Assembly: GCF_023856365.1 (NCBI RefSeq)
Contig: NC_064548.1
Coordinates: 18,152,461-18,216,460, forward strand
Source: Brienomyrus brachyistius
Taxonomy: Eukaryota > Chordata > Actinopteri > Osteoglossiformes > Mormyridae
Length of the DNA stretch: 64,000 nt
Direction of reading: 5' to 3'
Both the position numbers and the translations under genes were made by a program. The notes beneath the pieces were generated by a model, which was not told where the DNA came from, made no database searches, and worked only from the letters and a program-made list of their open reading frames with translations. Below are positions 41,220 to 55,555 of this stretch, one piece after another. The stretch's first letter is position 1. Each line of letters begins with the position of its first letter.

Positions 41220-44200
41220 CAGGCTGCCTCTTAACCTCTTAGAAACGCATTACCAGGGAGCTTGAGATGCAGCTGTGCAGACAAGTTCTTGGTCTATTAT
41301 CTTAAAGAGCTGTTACTGTCATTCATTCAGTAGGTGATAATTAATGTTATTGTAGGGCTTTTAATTATAGTGATATCTATGTTAATTATATTTTCCTATC
41401 CAGGAATTTTCAGGTTCTGGGGTCTGGTGCCTCGATGGGCTGCTCAGACTATTTTCCGGAGATGTTGTGGTATTTCTGGATAAGCAGATGGAGGCGTCAC
41501 CTGCCTGTGTACCGTCTTGCCTTGATAGGCACTCATTTGTCACCAGGAATGAGCTTTTCCTGATAAAAGTACGTCACACTGTATAATAGTTTAGTGCATT
41601 GCCACTGTGCAGCCCGAGACCCATTTTGTTGGTAGTTCCTGTCAAATGCACCTTTCTTGTTTTTTAAAAAAAGACTTTTGTTTTGCCTCACTTTTGTTTT
41701 GTAGTTCATATCCATCTCCCCACATCCCAGTTTGTTCTGAAAAGCAGGAATGCCAGAAATAAAGTCCACGATTTCCCTTTGTCTCAAACACCCCGTGTGT
41801 GTATGTATGCTGATGTGAATTCAAGCCATCGCCCAGTTCTCTCTTTATCCATCTGTCTACAAAAATTGTTTTACCTGATGTCAACCCTTTTTTAGCAATG
41901 TGTGAAAAAGTTAATGCAATGTGGAAATAATTCTCTTTTGTCTTGCTTTCTAATGAAACTACCTTAACTAAACAAATTACAAACAAAGCGTACTGAGTAT
42001 ATTAAAATCTATTGTTATCACTACTAAACACAAGTGATTTTACCTGGGATGAAAATGTTGAGCCTTGGACAGTAGCCTAATGTCACCTAAGCTAACTAAA
42101 TTAAATCATAATCAAATGTTTTTCATAGTCATATGATAACCAAATGGACAAATTAATATAAGCAAAAAGTATACAGTATGTTAAATCCAGTGGTAAAGGA
42201 CCACATACTGCAAGATATATTTGTACACTCAAATAATAAATAAATACCACAAGGAACCACTTTCATATTCCACAATATTGACTATGTCTTTTTTTACTCT
42301 AGAAATGCATCTGAAAATATGTAAAACATTCCGGATGCCTCAAAATATTTCTTTGCAACCTCTCTTCCCCTCTGGACATTCTCGGTTTGTTGGAACACAC
42401 AGTCAACAAGCTTCCAACAGCCGGTTCCATCTCATTCCACAGATGCTAAATAGGATTGATATCTGCAGACTGGGTAGATCACTGCATCATTTCTGGACAC
42501 CATTACACCTGTGATGTGGTGCGTTATCCTGCTGAAAAACATCCATACAGCCAAATACATTGCTGACATAAAAACCACATGTAGCAGACTGGCAGTGATA
42601 TTCACTGTGGCATTCACACAGCTCCAATTTTATCAAAGGACCCAATGTGTGACAAGAAAACACTCTTCATACCGTACGTCACATCTCCTCTGCCTGCAAT
42701 GCTGATACATGGCAAGGTAAACATAAGGATACCTTTTTCTCTCCATATCCTAGTCTCCCATCGGCATGCAACCAAAGGAACTTGGATTCTTCAGACCAGG
42801 AAACACTTTGTTGCCAATCCAGCAATGTCTTTTGCGTCATTAGCCCATTGAAACAACAGTTTTTTTTTTTGCTATAATAAGTATAACTCTATGTACGGTA
42901 TCATTTGGAATTTGTATCTTTAAACACCAATACTGTGCTGGACTGCCAGATGGTGTGAGCAGACTGTAGGTGTGAGCAATTTTATGTAGCCTTCTTTAAT
43001 CTCTTTTATTAATGAACTGTTATTGACTGCTGGTCTGCTATTGGTTGGATGTTTTACAGGAGATGGAAAAACAGGCAAAGAAGAGAGACTGCTGAGCCTG
43101 GAAATCCATCGGCATACATTCCTATTCACGTCAGACTGCAGTATGCCAAGTTGCCACTGAGTCTTTTCGTAAAACTGCACACCTCATCATGGTTTATTTT
43201 TATTATGGATGCATTATGGAGGTGCACTAAATGTTCTATGAATGCATCATAAAGACATTAGGAAGGTGCAGTTAATGTCAAGCGTCATGGAAGCATCTAT
43301 TAGAAGATTCTTCGGTATTTAACAAAACAAGGATCCCTTTGTGAATTCAGTTGGATGTAGTGATGAAATGTGTGCATGTGTGTCTAAGCATTTGTGTATG
43401 TGTGAATATGAATTACATTCACTTACCATTTTGATTGATGACACAGGTCCGATGCTGTTCACGTATATGTCAACGTCTATGACAGTCGGCTTAACTGCAA
43501 GTAAAATAAACAAAGTGTTTGATATCTGACACATTCAGACCTTAAAAAGTCTTCTTGTCCAATGAAGGCAAACCAAAAATATCTGGCACTGAAGAAAACC
43601 TATGCAAAATGAATTTGCAAAAAACAGATGTTATGAATGGTAGGTCCCCTGGGAGATGTCAGCATTAGCAGATGCTGGCTACTGACCCTCACTGTGCTGC
43701 CTGAGATCTGTTCGGCTCCATCAGCTCTGCAATGCCACTCTCAGGTGCTTATCCACAATGCAACCACAGACTGCAGATAAGTTATAATCCATTTAGTGAA
43801 TGACAGCAATGCAATTTAAAAATATCAATATATTCCAATACAGAACACACATAGACAAAGATGATTTATTTTTTTATTTATTTTCTTTTTTTTGGGGGGG
43901 GGGGGGGGGCAGCTCTTTGAGTTGGAATTCAGAAGGTTGTCAGTCACCAAATTTCCTGTAGGTGTGCATGTGTGAGTGAATGGTGTGTGAGCGTGCCCTG
44001 CAATGGGTTGGCACCCCACGTCAGGCACCCATAGGTTCCAAACGCCCCATGACCCTGAAGAGTATAAATGGTTGCAGAAAATGGATGGATGGATGGCTGG
44101 AAGACTGCATCATTGCATTCATAATGAACTAAATCCTGTATTCCCTAGAACCGCGTATCGTTGCATATCTATAACAATGAACACCCCATAACCACGGTCT

Positions 44201-47200
44201 TTTTTATGTTTTGTTTTGTTTTTTAACCTATTTTGAATTTCCTGTCAAATGAAACACAGTGCCACTTGGACACTAACTTGCAGAGGTGGCTTCTGCCTTA
44301 TTCCAGTCATACACACACCTGGATGACGTCGTCTCATATGAGTTAACATGTCTGATGTGCTTCCAGCAGCATATCTGTGTTCAGTATAACAGAACTGACA
44401 GTCTTGGTCTTACCAACTATACTCTCTCTTAGGCATAATTTAATACTATTAGGAAACCAAAATGTTCCCAAACTACTGATTTAACTGACATTGGAGGATC
44501 TTTTGAGCTGTCTAGCATTAGCTATAACCACCAGAATTAGCTTCATGTTTTCTCTGTTGAACATCTACTTGTGAATGTAGGTTTTGCCCATGTCAAGAAT
44601 GTAAAAAGGCATAACACATTATAAGCAAGTTTACTATGTATTATGAATGTTTTATGAAGCTCTCATCTATAATGCAGTATAGATACATTCATAATGGAGT
44701 ACAAAGTATCCGAATTCTTATACCAACCATTATAATGGAGCTTATGAAGTATTATAATCAACACTATAAAGTCTTATGACTGTCAACAAAAGATGCTATA
44801 ATGGTTTATTAATTCTCATACTGACCATTACAATGCATCCTGAAGGTATCTCCAATACATTATATATAATAGCTTTAAGTAAAGTGTTACTGCAATTGCT
44901 AATTGTTATAATATTTCTGCCAAATGAAACCTGACTAAAATATCCGCCTGTGAGATTTAAGTTGTTCCCCAGCTCTTACTGGCCTTCCCTCAGAGAGAAA
45001 TTAATGCATCTCCACCCAATCAAAGGAGCCTCACTGCTGACTCATCTCTGCCTGGAATGAAAAGTAAAAGCTTAATTTTAAGTCATTAAAATGTTCCTCT
45101 CTATTTTCAGAAACTGTGGTCCAGTTATGAGCTGTATCAGTCGCAATGAGTGGTGTGGGTCCTCACTCTCTCAAAAACACACACAAAAGCCACTGGTGGA
45201 ATATCGTCTGACTCTTAACACAGCTAGTCAGTCAATGTGTCAAATGCTGCCAGTCCCCACTATCGTGAAACTGTAAGCAGGGTTAGCCATTGTGGAACCC
45301 TCAACAGGAGAAGTGAAGCCATGATTAGAATTAGCTGCGGTGAAGCCTTAACTACAGCTCTTATTAAAAAAGTGATTTGAAAAGTTATCAAAATGTAAGT
45401 CTGTCAGCTTCCTGTTCCAAGTGCCACTCACACAGTTTTTTTTTTACATCTCTCAACATGGAGAAAAAGCACAGATGTCATTATTAATCTATAACCGGAA
45501 AACATGTTGACTCCACTGGCACTACAGTATGCAGGGTTCCTTACTTAAATTTCATTATACTTTAAAGGTTTTTTTCTTTTTGAATGAACATCCCCTAATG
45601 CAGCACGTTGCCGAAAGCATGTGGACGTGCAGTATTTGGTTTCCTCTGTAAATTATAACGAACAGACCAACAAAGCTTCGGAGCGCAGACTTGCCGCACT
45701 GTGAAATGTCAGGCTGAGCGATATTGCCCATTCAGCTGGAGCGAACCATTGATGGGATGTGACTGCCAGTGCATAAGAGCCTTCAGCAAGAAGCCAGTAG
45801 CGGGAACACCTTCCATTATGGGCTATTTGAGTCTTTTTACGAAAGTGCAACATCGGTGCCTGGCTGGCACTTGGAGCAAAACCGGAAACAACAGCAGTCA
45901 ACAATAAACCTCAGAAGACTGAGCTGGGACCAGAAATTCTCCAACCTGTTCCTTTCCAAAGACTATTTACAGAGATGCAGACCCACTGACCGCTGCCAGG
46001 TCCGGCCAGCCACCTGCTCTCTCTGCCCTGAGTGCCTCCTCATGTTCTCCATAAGAACCAAAGATAATGATCATGACTCATTCCTACTGTATGAGATGGC
46101 ATAGAACAGTCTATCTTACACAGGTCAAAGGTAATTTACACAGAAAAATATAATTAAATAGCAGTGGCAGGAATAGCATGCTGTGATGCAGATGAAAGAT
46201 AAGCAGGTCGTGTGATACAGCAGCTGAACTGTTGGCTGTTAATGGGAGACCTCTCATCTCTAAGCCCTTATTGAAGCCAGATTTAATTGGATGCTATAAA
46301 AGACTGACCTACTCACTGGTTGCATTTTAATAGATTTTCAGACACACACATTGTTTTCTTTTCCGCATCTAGTATATTTTCATTCTCTTAAAATATGTAA
46401 ATGAAATATGCACAAACACGCAGAGCTCTGCTCCCATTTAATTTGCTTACAGAATTCCCAATGTATCAATTAGACGTTAAGCACTTATTTCTTTGCTTTG
46501 AAAAACCAAAACAATTAAGCCTTCATTTTATTGTGGCATCATTCAGGGAAAATATGATATTTTATTATTATTGCTGTTTATTTCTTTAATAGACTAAAGC
46601 TCTTAATCAAGTGTCATAAGGATGAGAATTCTCTCAGCACTACTGTAAGCTACTAACCCTATAAATTATAAGTGCACCTCCTGGATTTGTGTCAAGATGG
46701 CAATTTAAAACTACACATGCTTCTTTTTTCAAAGGGCCTAAAATATACTTTAGTCTATAGGTCCCTGCATTTTTTATTACAGCAGTTACAAACCTTTGAG
46801 TTGCCATACACCTTGTAAACACACACCTTAGGACAACAGATTTATTAGACAGTGCACCAAACTTATTCATCAATACAATTTCATGGGACATGAAATTAAA
46901 TTGTTTATTTAACTCAGTGTTTCTCAACCAGGTCCTTACTGTATGTTTTTGCTCCCTCTCAGCTCCCGGAAGGTTTGAGAAACACTGATTTAAGTAACAC
47001 AGCACTTGCTTGGAGGAGCAGCAATTTGATTAACCGACATGGAAAAGGTGGTTACATACAGTATTTCAACAAGTCCCAGACATACATAATCAATTACCAG
47101 CCTCCTTTCACTTAGAAGTAGAATTCACAAAGGCTACGACAATAACATATGCATGTAAATATCCCAAACACAGATCATTACACAGGAATAAGCCTTCATG

Positions 47201-50200
47201 TTGATCAATGACAATTTGGCTTTGACACATTAATTTGAAATGTATTTTGCTGATTCCTAAAACTTATGGTATTATTATTTACTATTGTTGCGAAATCAAT
47301 CTAAGAGGTGATTCTTAAATTAATTTTTAATTGGAAGTTAGGGTCATTTGATTAATCTTGCATTTGCTACTCATGAAAGCAATCATTCCAATGATTGAAA
47401 CATCTTGACACAGCAGTAATTTAGGAAACATTGTAATCGCAGCTGAATGATATTCACATTCTTCTTCCTGTTAAGTAAGGCTAAGAATAAGAAGTTTATT
47501 AAAGACATTACAGTAACTGTGACAGGAACATTACGCTGCCTCCTATCTGAGAGAGTTATACATCAAACTGGCAACAAAAATACATAATTACTTCCATCCA
47601 TCCATCCATTTTCCAAACCGCTTATCCTACTGGGTCGCGGGGGGTCCGGAGCCGATCCCAGAAGCAATGGGCACGAGGCAGGGAACAACCCAGGATGGGG
47701 GGCCAGCCCATCGCTGGGCACATAATTACTTCTTTCTTTGTGATATTTATGCACTGAATGAAGTACGTATTGCTGAATTACTCATAAATCAATGTACAAT
47801 ATTTAGGAGCAAACGCAAAAATACAATAATAATACATAAAATATAATCAGGAACATGCTGACCCAATATAGAGATAGACTATGTGTCCCACAATGAAATA
47901 TCTGCTTTTATGAAAATGTATAAAATAAACTAGGCACCACGTTGGCTTTATGCAAATGACTAAATTAGCTTTGACACGCCCTTGGCAAAACGGCTCAGGT
48001 CTCCACTTCTGTAGAAAAAGATGCAGAGACCATCAGGGAATAATGGAGAAGGACTGCAATCCCTGCCATTTGGTCGTAATAGTACTTGAAGTGATAAAAT
48101 CTCAAAAGCAGGTCGGACACCATTTTCCCATAGGTGTATTATTCTCATCCCCTTTGAAGAGGCCATTTCAGCACAATATTTTTCGATCAATCTGAAGATG
48201 ATTTAGGGACATTAATATCATTCCATGTGTGCAGCTCTTCTAATGAGGTAGGTCAAAGTTACGGAGAAGCATGTTTTTGCTATGATTCTATTTATAGCTG
48301 AGCAAAAACATCGTCCACTCAAGTAACAGTAAATGTAATAGTTGCAAAAACATTAAATGCAATACAAAGACGTTTTATTCTTATCTCTCCATTCATTTTC
48401 CACCCACTTAATGAGTACAAGGTTGCAAGGGGGGGCTGGAATCAGCCAAGAGAGGATGCCAGTCCATTGCAGGGCACACAAACATCAACACACTGGCACA
48501 TCACACACACCGGGCTGCACATCTTCGGACCGCATGAGAAGATCGAAGCACTGACATGAACATGACAACATAGTAAGGGGCTGGATTTCAACCCCCAAAC
48601 TGAGAGGGGTGCAAAAACAGTGGTTCCCAATACACCACAGTACTGGTACACCGAGAGACTTCATATAACAAACTGGGTGAGATGGACCACTCTCCGTGTC
48701 ACTGGAGAACAGTCAGACTCTGCTTACTTTCCAGCCAAAAGGTCTATAATTACTCCTGACCTCCTCAGACAGAAGGAGAAAGCGTCACATATTGAACTAC
48801 ACATCGTAGCACAACTGCATACACATTCACACACTTCCATGCCAGTTTAGTTCCGCCACGTGCACGTGCAGGGCATGCTGGAAAAAAGGCATTCCGTGCA
48901 CATCCCAAATTATAGGATGTCAGATGAACTAGGCCTGGAATTAAAGATGAGGCTTGCATCTGAAAGATTATCGAAGGCCTGAGATTTTCGTGGGCAAGAA
49001 ATGTTACCCGGATGATCAATAATGCGATTGGCTAAGACAGGAGAATGGATTTTAAGCAGCATCTGTCTTGGACCACTGGAATACAGTAGTGCAGTGGGAG
49101 ACCTTTCTCCTCAGTCATTGTAAGGAACTGGAAGAACTGCATCCAGTGAAGTACAATATGAATGATGCCACATCACTAGCCTCATCATAAAGCCGCTGTA
49201 CTGCTCATGAAACTTTTAAACAGGGATAAAAATAGGCTGTGGGCACATCTCTCTTACCAGTGCCTCAGCCTCAACCCCGTGTATTGTGCAAATTAAGACT
49301 AATACTAGGAGTGTGAGCGGGAAAGGTAATTGTGTGGGATGAGCACCAAAAGGTCACGGCTTAATCTCATGAGAGAGTCTTCCATGTAACCCTGTATGAG
49401 TAAGCACTCTCCTAATATCCATCCAGAGAAAAGTGAAAAGTTAAACTAAGGCTAACAAAGAAAAATGAATGCCAGTATAACAGTGAAATATATATGCTGC
49501 AAAGACTTAAAAATGCTTCCTTCTGGTTTTATGGAAAATTTCCAGCTGATGACAGGATAGAATGAAAAATCTGCAATTTCCCGATTTCATACTGTGTTTG
49601 TGTTACGTAGCATGTACCATTTGTAAAAATGTTTGATAATCTCCCTCTCGTCTACTGCAGTCGTGCCAGATTTTATTATTCTCAATTCCATTTAGCAAAT
49701 TAAAAAACAGAATCAGGGGTTTGGCTTTTAGTGCTTTTTGCGGCTGATAAACATTCTTCAGTGGTATTTATTAGATCCCCGGAAGCATCAGGCAACACTA
49801 AGATGTTTCAGTTTCACTTTTAGCTTAATAGAAATTCCGTAAAAAGTGTCTGGATATTTACACAGCTAATGAGACATTCTGTCATATCCTCATTTTTGAC
49901 AGTTTCACAAAGGATATGGCTTCATATGCATAAAAAAATAAATAATTTCAAAGTTCAGCAGGACAGCATGGAGTCTCAATGGGTAGCACTGCTGAATCAT
50001 ACCTCCAAAGTGGGGGGGGGCGTGTGGTTTGCTTGAGTGTACTTGGGTTTAGTGCATAATGTGGGGATCATTTTTTCAGGTCCCCACAAGATCTGTGACC
50101 GCAATAAAAAAATAAACGAAAAAAGTCTCATATTTTGTTTGGTTTCTTATGGTTAAGGTTAGGGCTGGGTGGGGGGTTAAGGTTGTCATGTTGGGATTAG

Positions 50201-53200
50201 AGCTTTCCCCACACAAATGAATGGAGAGTCCCCACAAAGATATAATTAAGGAAAAAAAACGTGGATGTCGTGCTTTTACTAAATTCAACACACTTTTAAA
50301 ATTAAGGATAACTTTATTGTTCCCAGAGAGAAATCCTTGTGCGTACAGAAGCAAGTGTGCAGAACACAGATAAGCATGCATAGAGTACAAAACAGAGAAA
50401 GTGCAAAGACAGCACACAAGTGCAAACAAGTATAAAGTGCAAACAAGTATAAAGTGCAAAGACAGCACACAAGTGCAAACAAGTATAAAGTGCAAACAAG
50501 TATAAAGTGCAAACAAGTATAAAGTGCAAACAAGTATAAAGTGCAAACAAGTATAAAGTGCAAAGACAGCACACAAGTGCAAACAAGTATAAAGTGCAAA
50601 CAAGTATAAAGTGCAAACAAGTATACGTGGTACAGTACACACAAACTGAACAGTATACAGTACACAAATGAGCTATTCTGGGAAACAGAATTTACCTTTA
50701 ACACAAACCTTTAGGGCCACACTTTGAGAAAGAGAACTAACTATAAACCAATATAACAAAAAGCAGCATCACTAGTGCAATAAGTTTTAATGTGGCTATT
50801 TAAGAAACAGGCTGTGGGCGAATGCAGAGCCCCTGCATTCTGAGTCCTGCTGTAAATGCACACAGATGTCTGCGTTTGTGCGACAGACGTCGCCAGCGTG
50901 CCAGACCCTCGCGTTTTGCCTCTGGGGCAGATGCGCCAATCAGAACAGCAGCCGGTTGAGCATGACTGCACACGGTATGTGTTACGTGGGATCGGAATTA
51001 AAACAGCGATTGTCACATATTAGCAAGCGTGTCGTCTGCAGCAAGCTGGCCACGTTATTGGAAAAACGTCGGCTTTCAGTCTGCTGTTCCGAAGGCTTAC
51101 TGAAAGGATTTCCCCGATACCCTGAAGCTAAGATCCGAGTCACCATGCATAGTACAGTATTTATGGACTGTTCAGAGTAACATCTAAGGCTAACTACCCT
51201 CCAGTACATTACAACTGACAGACCGGCGGCCGGCTGTCAATCATAACTTCCAAGTCCCACTACATACAGACGGAGCTGCTATATTGGATTCCCACATTAT
51301 CCAAAGAGGATGACCCACTTTGGAGGATCCCCATTCCCCACTGGCAAACAGCATCACCACTGCAGCACTGGAAAGCCCCAAGGTCCAAAGGAAACTGTCC
51401 GTTAGACGAACAGACAAGCAACAATATCGTTAGGTTATTTTGTATATTTTTTTGTATAGTTGCTTTTGTCCCTTTATTTGTACAGTTACACAATATTGGG
51501 CAACGGCAAACAATAAAGACGCTGTAATTCTGTAATGCGGAGGCATGCACCCTGTGGAATGCTCAAGCTGAACACCGATCATTTATCCAAGCATGGTCCA
51601 CGTCAGTTTTGGGTGTCCGGTGGTCTTCCACAACGTCTTGACAGATTAGTGGCTGCCAGAACGAGTTTTCTGTATATCAGAATCCCCTTCACGGGCATAA
51701 AAGGCACGATCAGTGTTCCCATTTAAAACCAAGAGCCTGCAGAGACACTACGGATGCCGCTTATTTTGACTTCTACTGGCGCTGATGGGCCCCGTGAAGA
51801 GGCAGCGTCCTGCAAGTCCCTCACAATAGCGCGATGTAACCTTTCCTTAAAGGCTGCCTGTTGGACGTAATACTGTATTGGTTAGGTTCTTCTGAAACCA
51901 AAGGTCACTGGGAAATGTTGAAAGCCCTCACTGAGATCTGCCATGTGCAAGTGAGAACTGAGAAATGTTTAAAGCCAACTTTATAGGATTGTTTACCTCA
52001 GACCGGCTTTTCCCATCTCACATACATTTGCAAAACAACACAGCATTATAAAATAATCCTACTGTACAAACACAAAATTACATTTCTTGCAATACAAACA
52101 TGTTTTATAGAATATTCTTCACAGCACTACGCTGGTAGTATATAATGGATACATTCATTTTGGAGAGGCTAGCAACACCATATTCCAGCCAGACCATAAT
52201 GATCACATTACCATTTACATATAGTACTCAGATGTAGAGGAGAACACTTTAAATTAACTTTACTGTCTGCAAGCTTGCATTTAAAGGCTGTAAAGTCATT
52301 TGCTGTGCTCGCTCACCAGTCAGCAGAACTCTCAATAAATACTATGACTACAATCTTCCTACTTTGTTGGATTATAACCAGAAGAAGCCTAACAGGGAGT
52401 CACCTGACTGTCTGACTCAGAGGAATTACTGTCCTGAGCAACATCACTGACTCCTTATCACTTAAGGAAGATAAGTACTACTTTGCTATTAAGAAGTTAA
52501 GAATTGAGTTATTGAAATGGATGCAGTATTATCAATAGAAAATATTCGTCATTTCTATTAACGTTGCCATCAACGGATACAAGTCATTTGCAATGTTGCA
52601 TTATTCCTGGTTGTTACAGTATAACTGCTTTGATATGTTTTTCACAATCTGACACATGACCACTTTGCAGCAAAACGACATGTGAGTATGAATCAGCAGG
52701 GTGGTGACTGTCTCCCAACAGAGCATCAGGATGCGGTAAAAGCTTTTCCCATCGCTGCAGGATCCCGGTTGACATCTCAGCATATATTGGTCCCTGTCGA
52801 CTTCTGTCATTGTCTATGAGTTATGATGGAGCTGCCTCTGTCACAAAATGCATCTGTGCACAATGTAGCATTTTACTGTGTGAATCGTATGGATATGAAT
52901 AGCACATTTGCTTATTTATAAAATAGATGAGACGGGGTAGCTGGGTGATTTTGTGCCATTCATCTGTGACACAGAAAAACTGGATCTCTTCCAGGGCAGA
53001 AGAAACAAGATTATCTCACATTCTAGTATTATATTTATAAATGAAAATGTGGGCCAATCGCAGACTCACAAACATACAATTCATATTTATCCTTTCTGAA
53101 ATTGAATAATACATTTGTGTAGTGTTGTTTATGCAACCGGGGCCACATTGATAAGTGGTTTTGGGAAATGAGAGATGTTCCATGCATTCTTTATATGTGA

Positions 53201-55500
53201 GATAGGTTGTACTTTCATTTGTCTTATTAATAAAAAACCATCCATCCATATTTTAACGGCTTATCTGGGTCAGGACTGCCTGAAGGCCACCCCAGGTAAT
53301 ATAGGACACAAAGCTGGGGTACACCCTAGACAGAAGGCCAGTCCATTGTAGGGCACCAACAGTCACATGGACAATAGAGAGACACCACGCAGTTTAACTG
53401 CATGTTTCTCAAAGCAGGAACCCACACAAAAAACATGCAAAACTCATTCTCACAAAGGGCAGAGGGGGATTTCCAGAGGCATCCATAAGGAGAAGACTAC
53501 AGTATATTTCTATATAAAATATAAAAATTATATTTGAATTTGCATGGTGGTGCAGTAGTTAGCACTGTTGCCTCACATCTCTGGGACCTGGGTTCGAGTC
53601 TCCACCTAGGTCACATGTGTGTGGAGTTTGCTTGTTCTCCCCATGTCGTCGTGGGGTTTCCTCCGGGTACTCCGGTTTCCCCCCACAGTCCAAAGACATG
53701 CTGAGGCTAATTGGAGTTGCTAAATTGCCTGTAGGTGTGCATGTGTGAGTGAATGGTGTGTGAGTGTGCCCTGTAATGGGCTGGCCCCCCATCCTGGGTT
53801 GTTCCCTGCCTCATGCCCATTGCATCCAAAATAGGCTCCAGACCCCCCACGACCCAGTTGGATAAGCGGTTTGGAAAATGGATGGATATTTTAATTCGCC
53901 CAAATAAAATGTTACCATTAGTAGCCCCTCCACAGTCTTTTATCCCCGCACTCTCATACATGCTTGGTGTGATGATTATTTATACGTCATCCTTCAATGG
54001 CCAAGGTCTGAGGAAACTAATTAATTCAACTAATTTATGTACCTAAAGCTTTCAGTTACTGCAGTCGGTTTCTGAGGAAACCTAAATCTCATATTTACTT
54101 TTATCCATCAAACTTCAGTTGTATCAAACAATATTTGGGGAAACTCAGTGGGCAAGTCATTCTACTATAAAGAAGAATGGTTATGACTACAGACACATTG
54201 TAAGAATACAATCTCAAACCAGTTCTATTAAGTCCTAAGGCAAATGCTAACAGTTAATCAGCGTCATTTATAAGACTGAATTATTTTGCCATTTCTACAA
54301 GTAGGCCGACACAGGGATTCTTTAATTTTCTTGCATCCCATATTACCTTCCTATGAGACATACGGACAGAAGTAAAAGTGAAGCATGGCATACAAGCACA
54401 GGGTCAGGTATGTATCCGACGCACTTTGAGCAGTTTTACCTGCTCCAGACTCCCTGTGTGATAAGATCAATCTGCCGACCACAGAACTTGCACCCGCCCA
54501 TAAAATCTAAACATCGGTAACAATTTTACCTGTCTACAAAATCAATCACTTTTAAGTACAACCTTACATCTTTTAAGTCAACTGTATAGCAATATTTCAT
54601 ATTTAACGCATAGGTTTCAATCTTTTTTTAAGTTTCAGGTAACAGAAACACACCATTCTCTTCTGTGCGCGCATGTGGTCTCGAAACCCCGCTGGCGCAT
54701 GCGCAGAGCAAAGTCCCCCACCCCCTGAGTAATACAGACCCCGCTATACAGCACGTTTATCACGGAAAAACGTAACAGGGCTACTTACTCCCGATATCCG
54801 GCCGAAGTTTCTTGTCATACTCTTTCAGTAAATTGTTCAATATTTGTGTCGCGTCTCTCTGTTGAGTTTTGGGTGCCAGCATTTGGTTTACTGTAACATC
54901 TTCGTATTCCTCTTCATATTCGAGAGTCTGGGAACTACAAAACAGAAGTCGTTTAATACTATTTTAGTAGCTTTTTTCTCATTCGGCAATGATGCATACT
55001 GTACCCCAGTTTAATAACAGAAAGTAAGAGTACGAGAAAGAGACGAGGCAGGCTGCCGACCAAACCCAAGATATCTTTTTTTTTAACATAAACTTTTCCT
55101 GTAATCTCACTCTTCAAAGTACAACAAAATATAACAAATCAGATAATCTACGCCAGAAGCAACATTTGTTAAATCATTTTGCATTTGCTGCACCAACTAC
55201 GGACTTAACTGTGTTTTGTGTGGGAAGACCTGTTATATCAATAAGATTATTAATAATAAATATCATTGTTGCTGAAATTGAAACCTTTCCTGATAAGATT
55301 TTTGGTGCCAGACTTGGGCAATTGCAAAACATATTATTGAGAACCAAGAGTCTGTATTCAATCTGTGAATGAAGTAACAGATTTATTGAGTGATATTCAA
55401 ATCTTTTTGTAAAGCAAATCACAGGTTAATTTGCATAGATAAAATTTGAAATAACATGCAGTATTAAAGTTTTATCAGGAAACATATTTCACTGCATGTG

Positions 55501-55555
<55 letters not shown>

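Larger units (their letters stand above)
30416..43426 (-). other. gabrg3 intron 3 (13.0 kb)
   Basis: This is the largest intron. It holds a degraded LINE (37700-38970) with a further fragment (36720-37016), a short retroposon with a 13-bp duplication (37161-37289), a hAT-like relic (32558-32730), a transposon-derived repeat (42430-42850), a CTAT/CATC microsatellite (33620-33723), a GT microsatellite (41169-41216) and a 21-C run. The stretches 30480-32550, 33730-36700 and 39000-41160 show nothing recognisable. Confidence 0.88.
43495..54788 (-). other. gabrg3 intron 2 (11.3 kb)
   Basis: This large intron separates the N-terminal exon from the first beta-strand exon. It holds a full-length SINE-like repeat (53540-53888), an older related repeat (53244-53480), a minisatellite (50400-50625), a 13-bp-TSD short retroposon (47595-47719), a tiny hAT-like relic (46915-46987) and a SINE tail (43915-44098). 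Between these I see no coding exon; open frames there are short and unlike known proteins. Confidence 0.88.

Noticed and set aside
50400..50625. CRISPR-like array of short regular repeats
   Set aside because: Units are contiguous without unique spacers and the host is a vertebrate; this is a minisatellite.
50076..50704. Three overlapping minus-strand frames of 117-188 codons with Leu/Tyr/Cys repeats
   Set aside because: They are produced by the stop-free 17/19-bp minisatellite; all three frames are open, which a real gene would not show.
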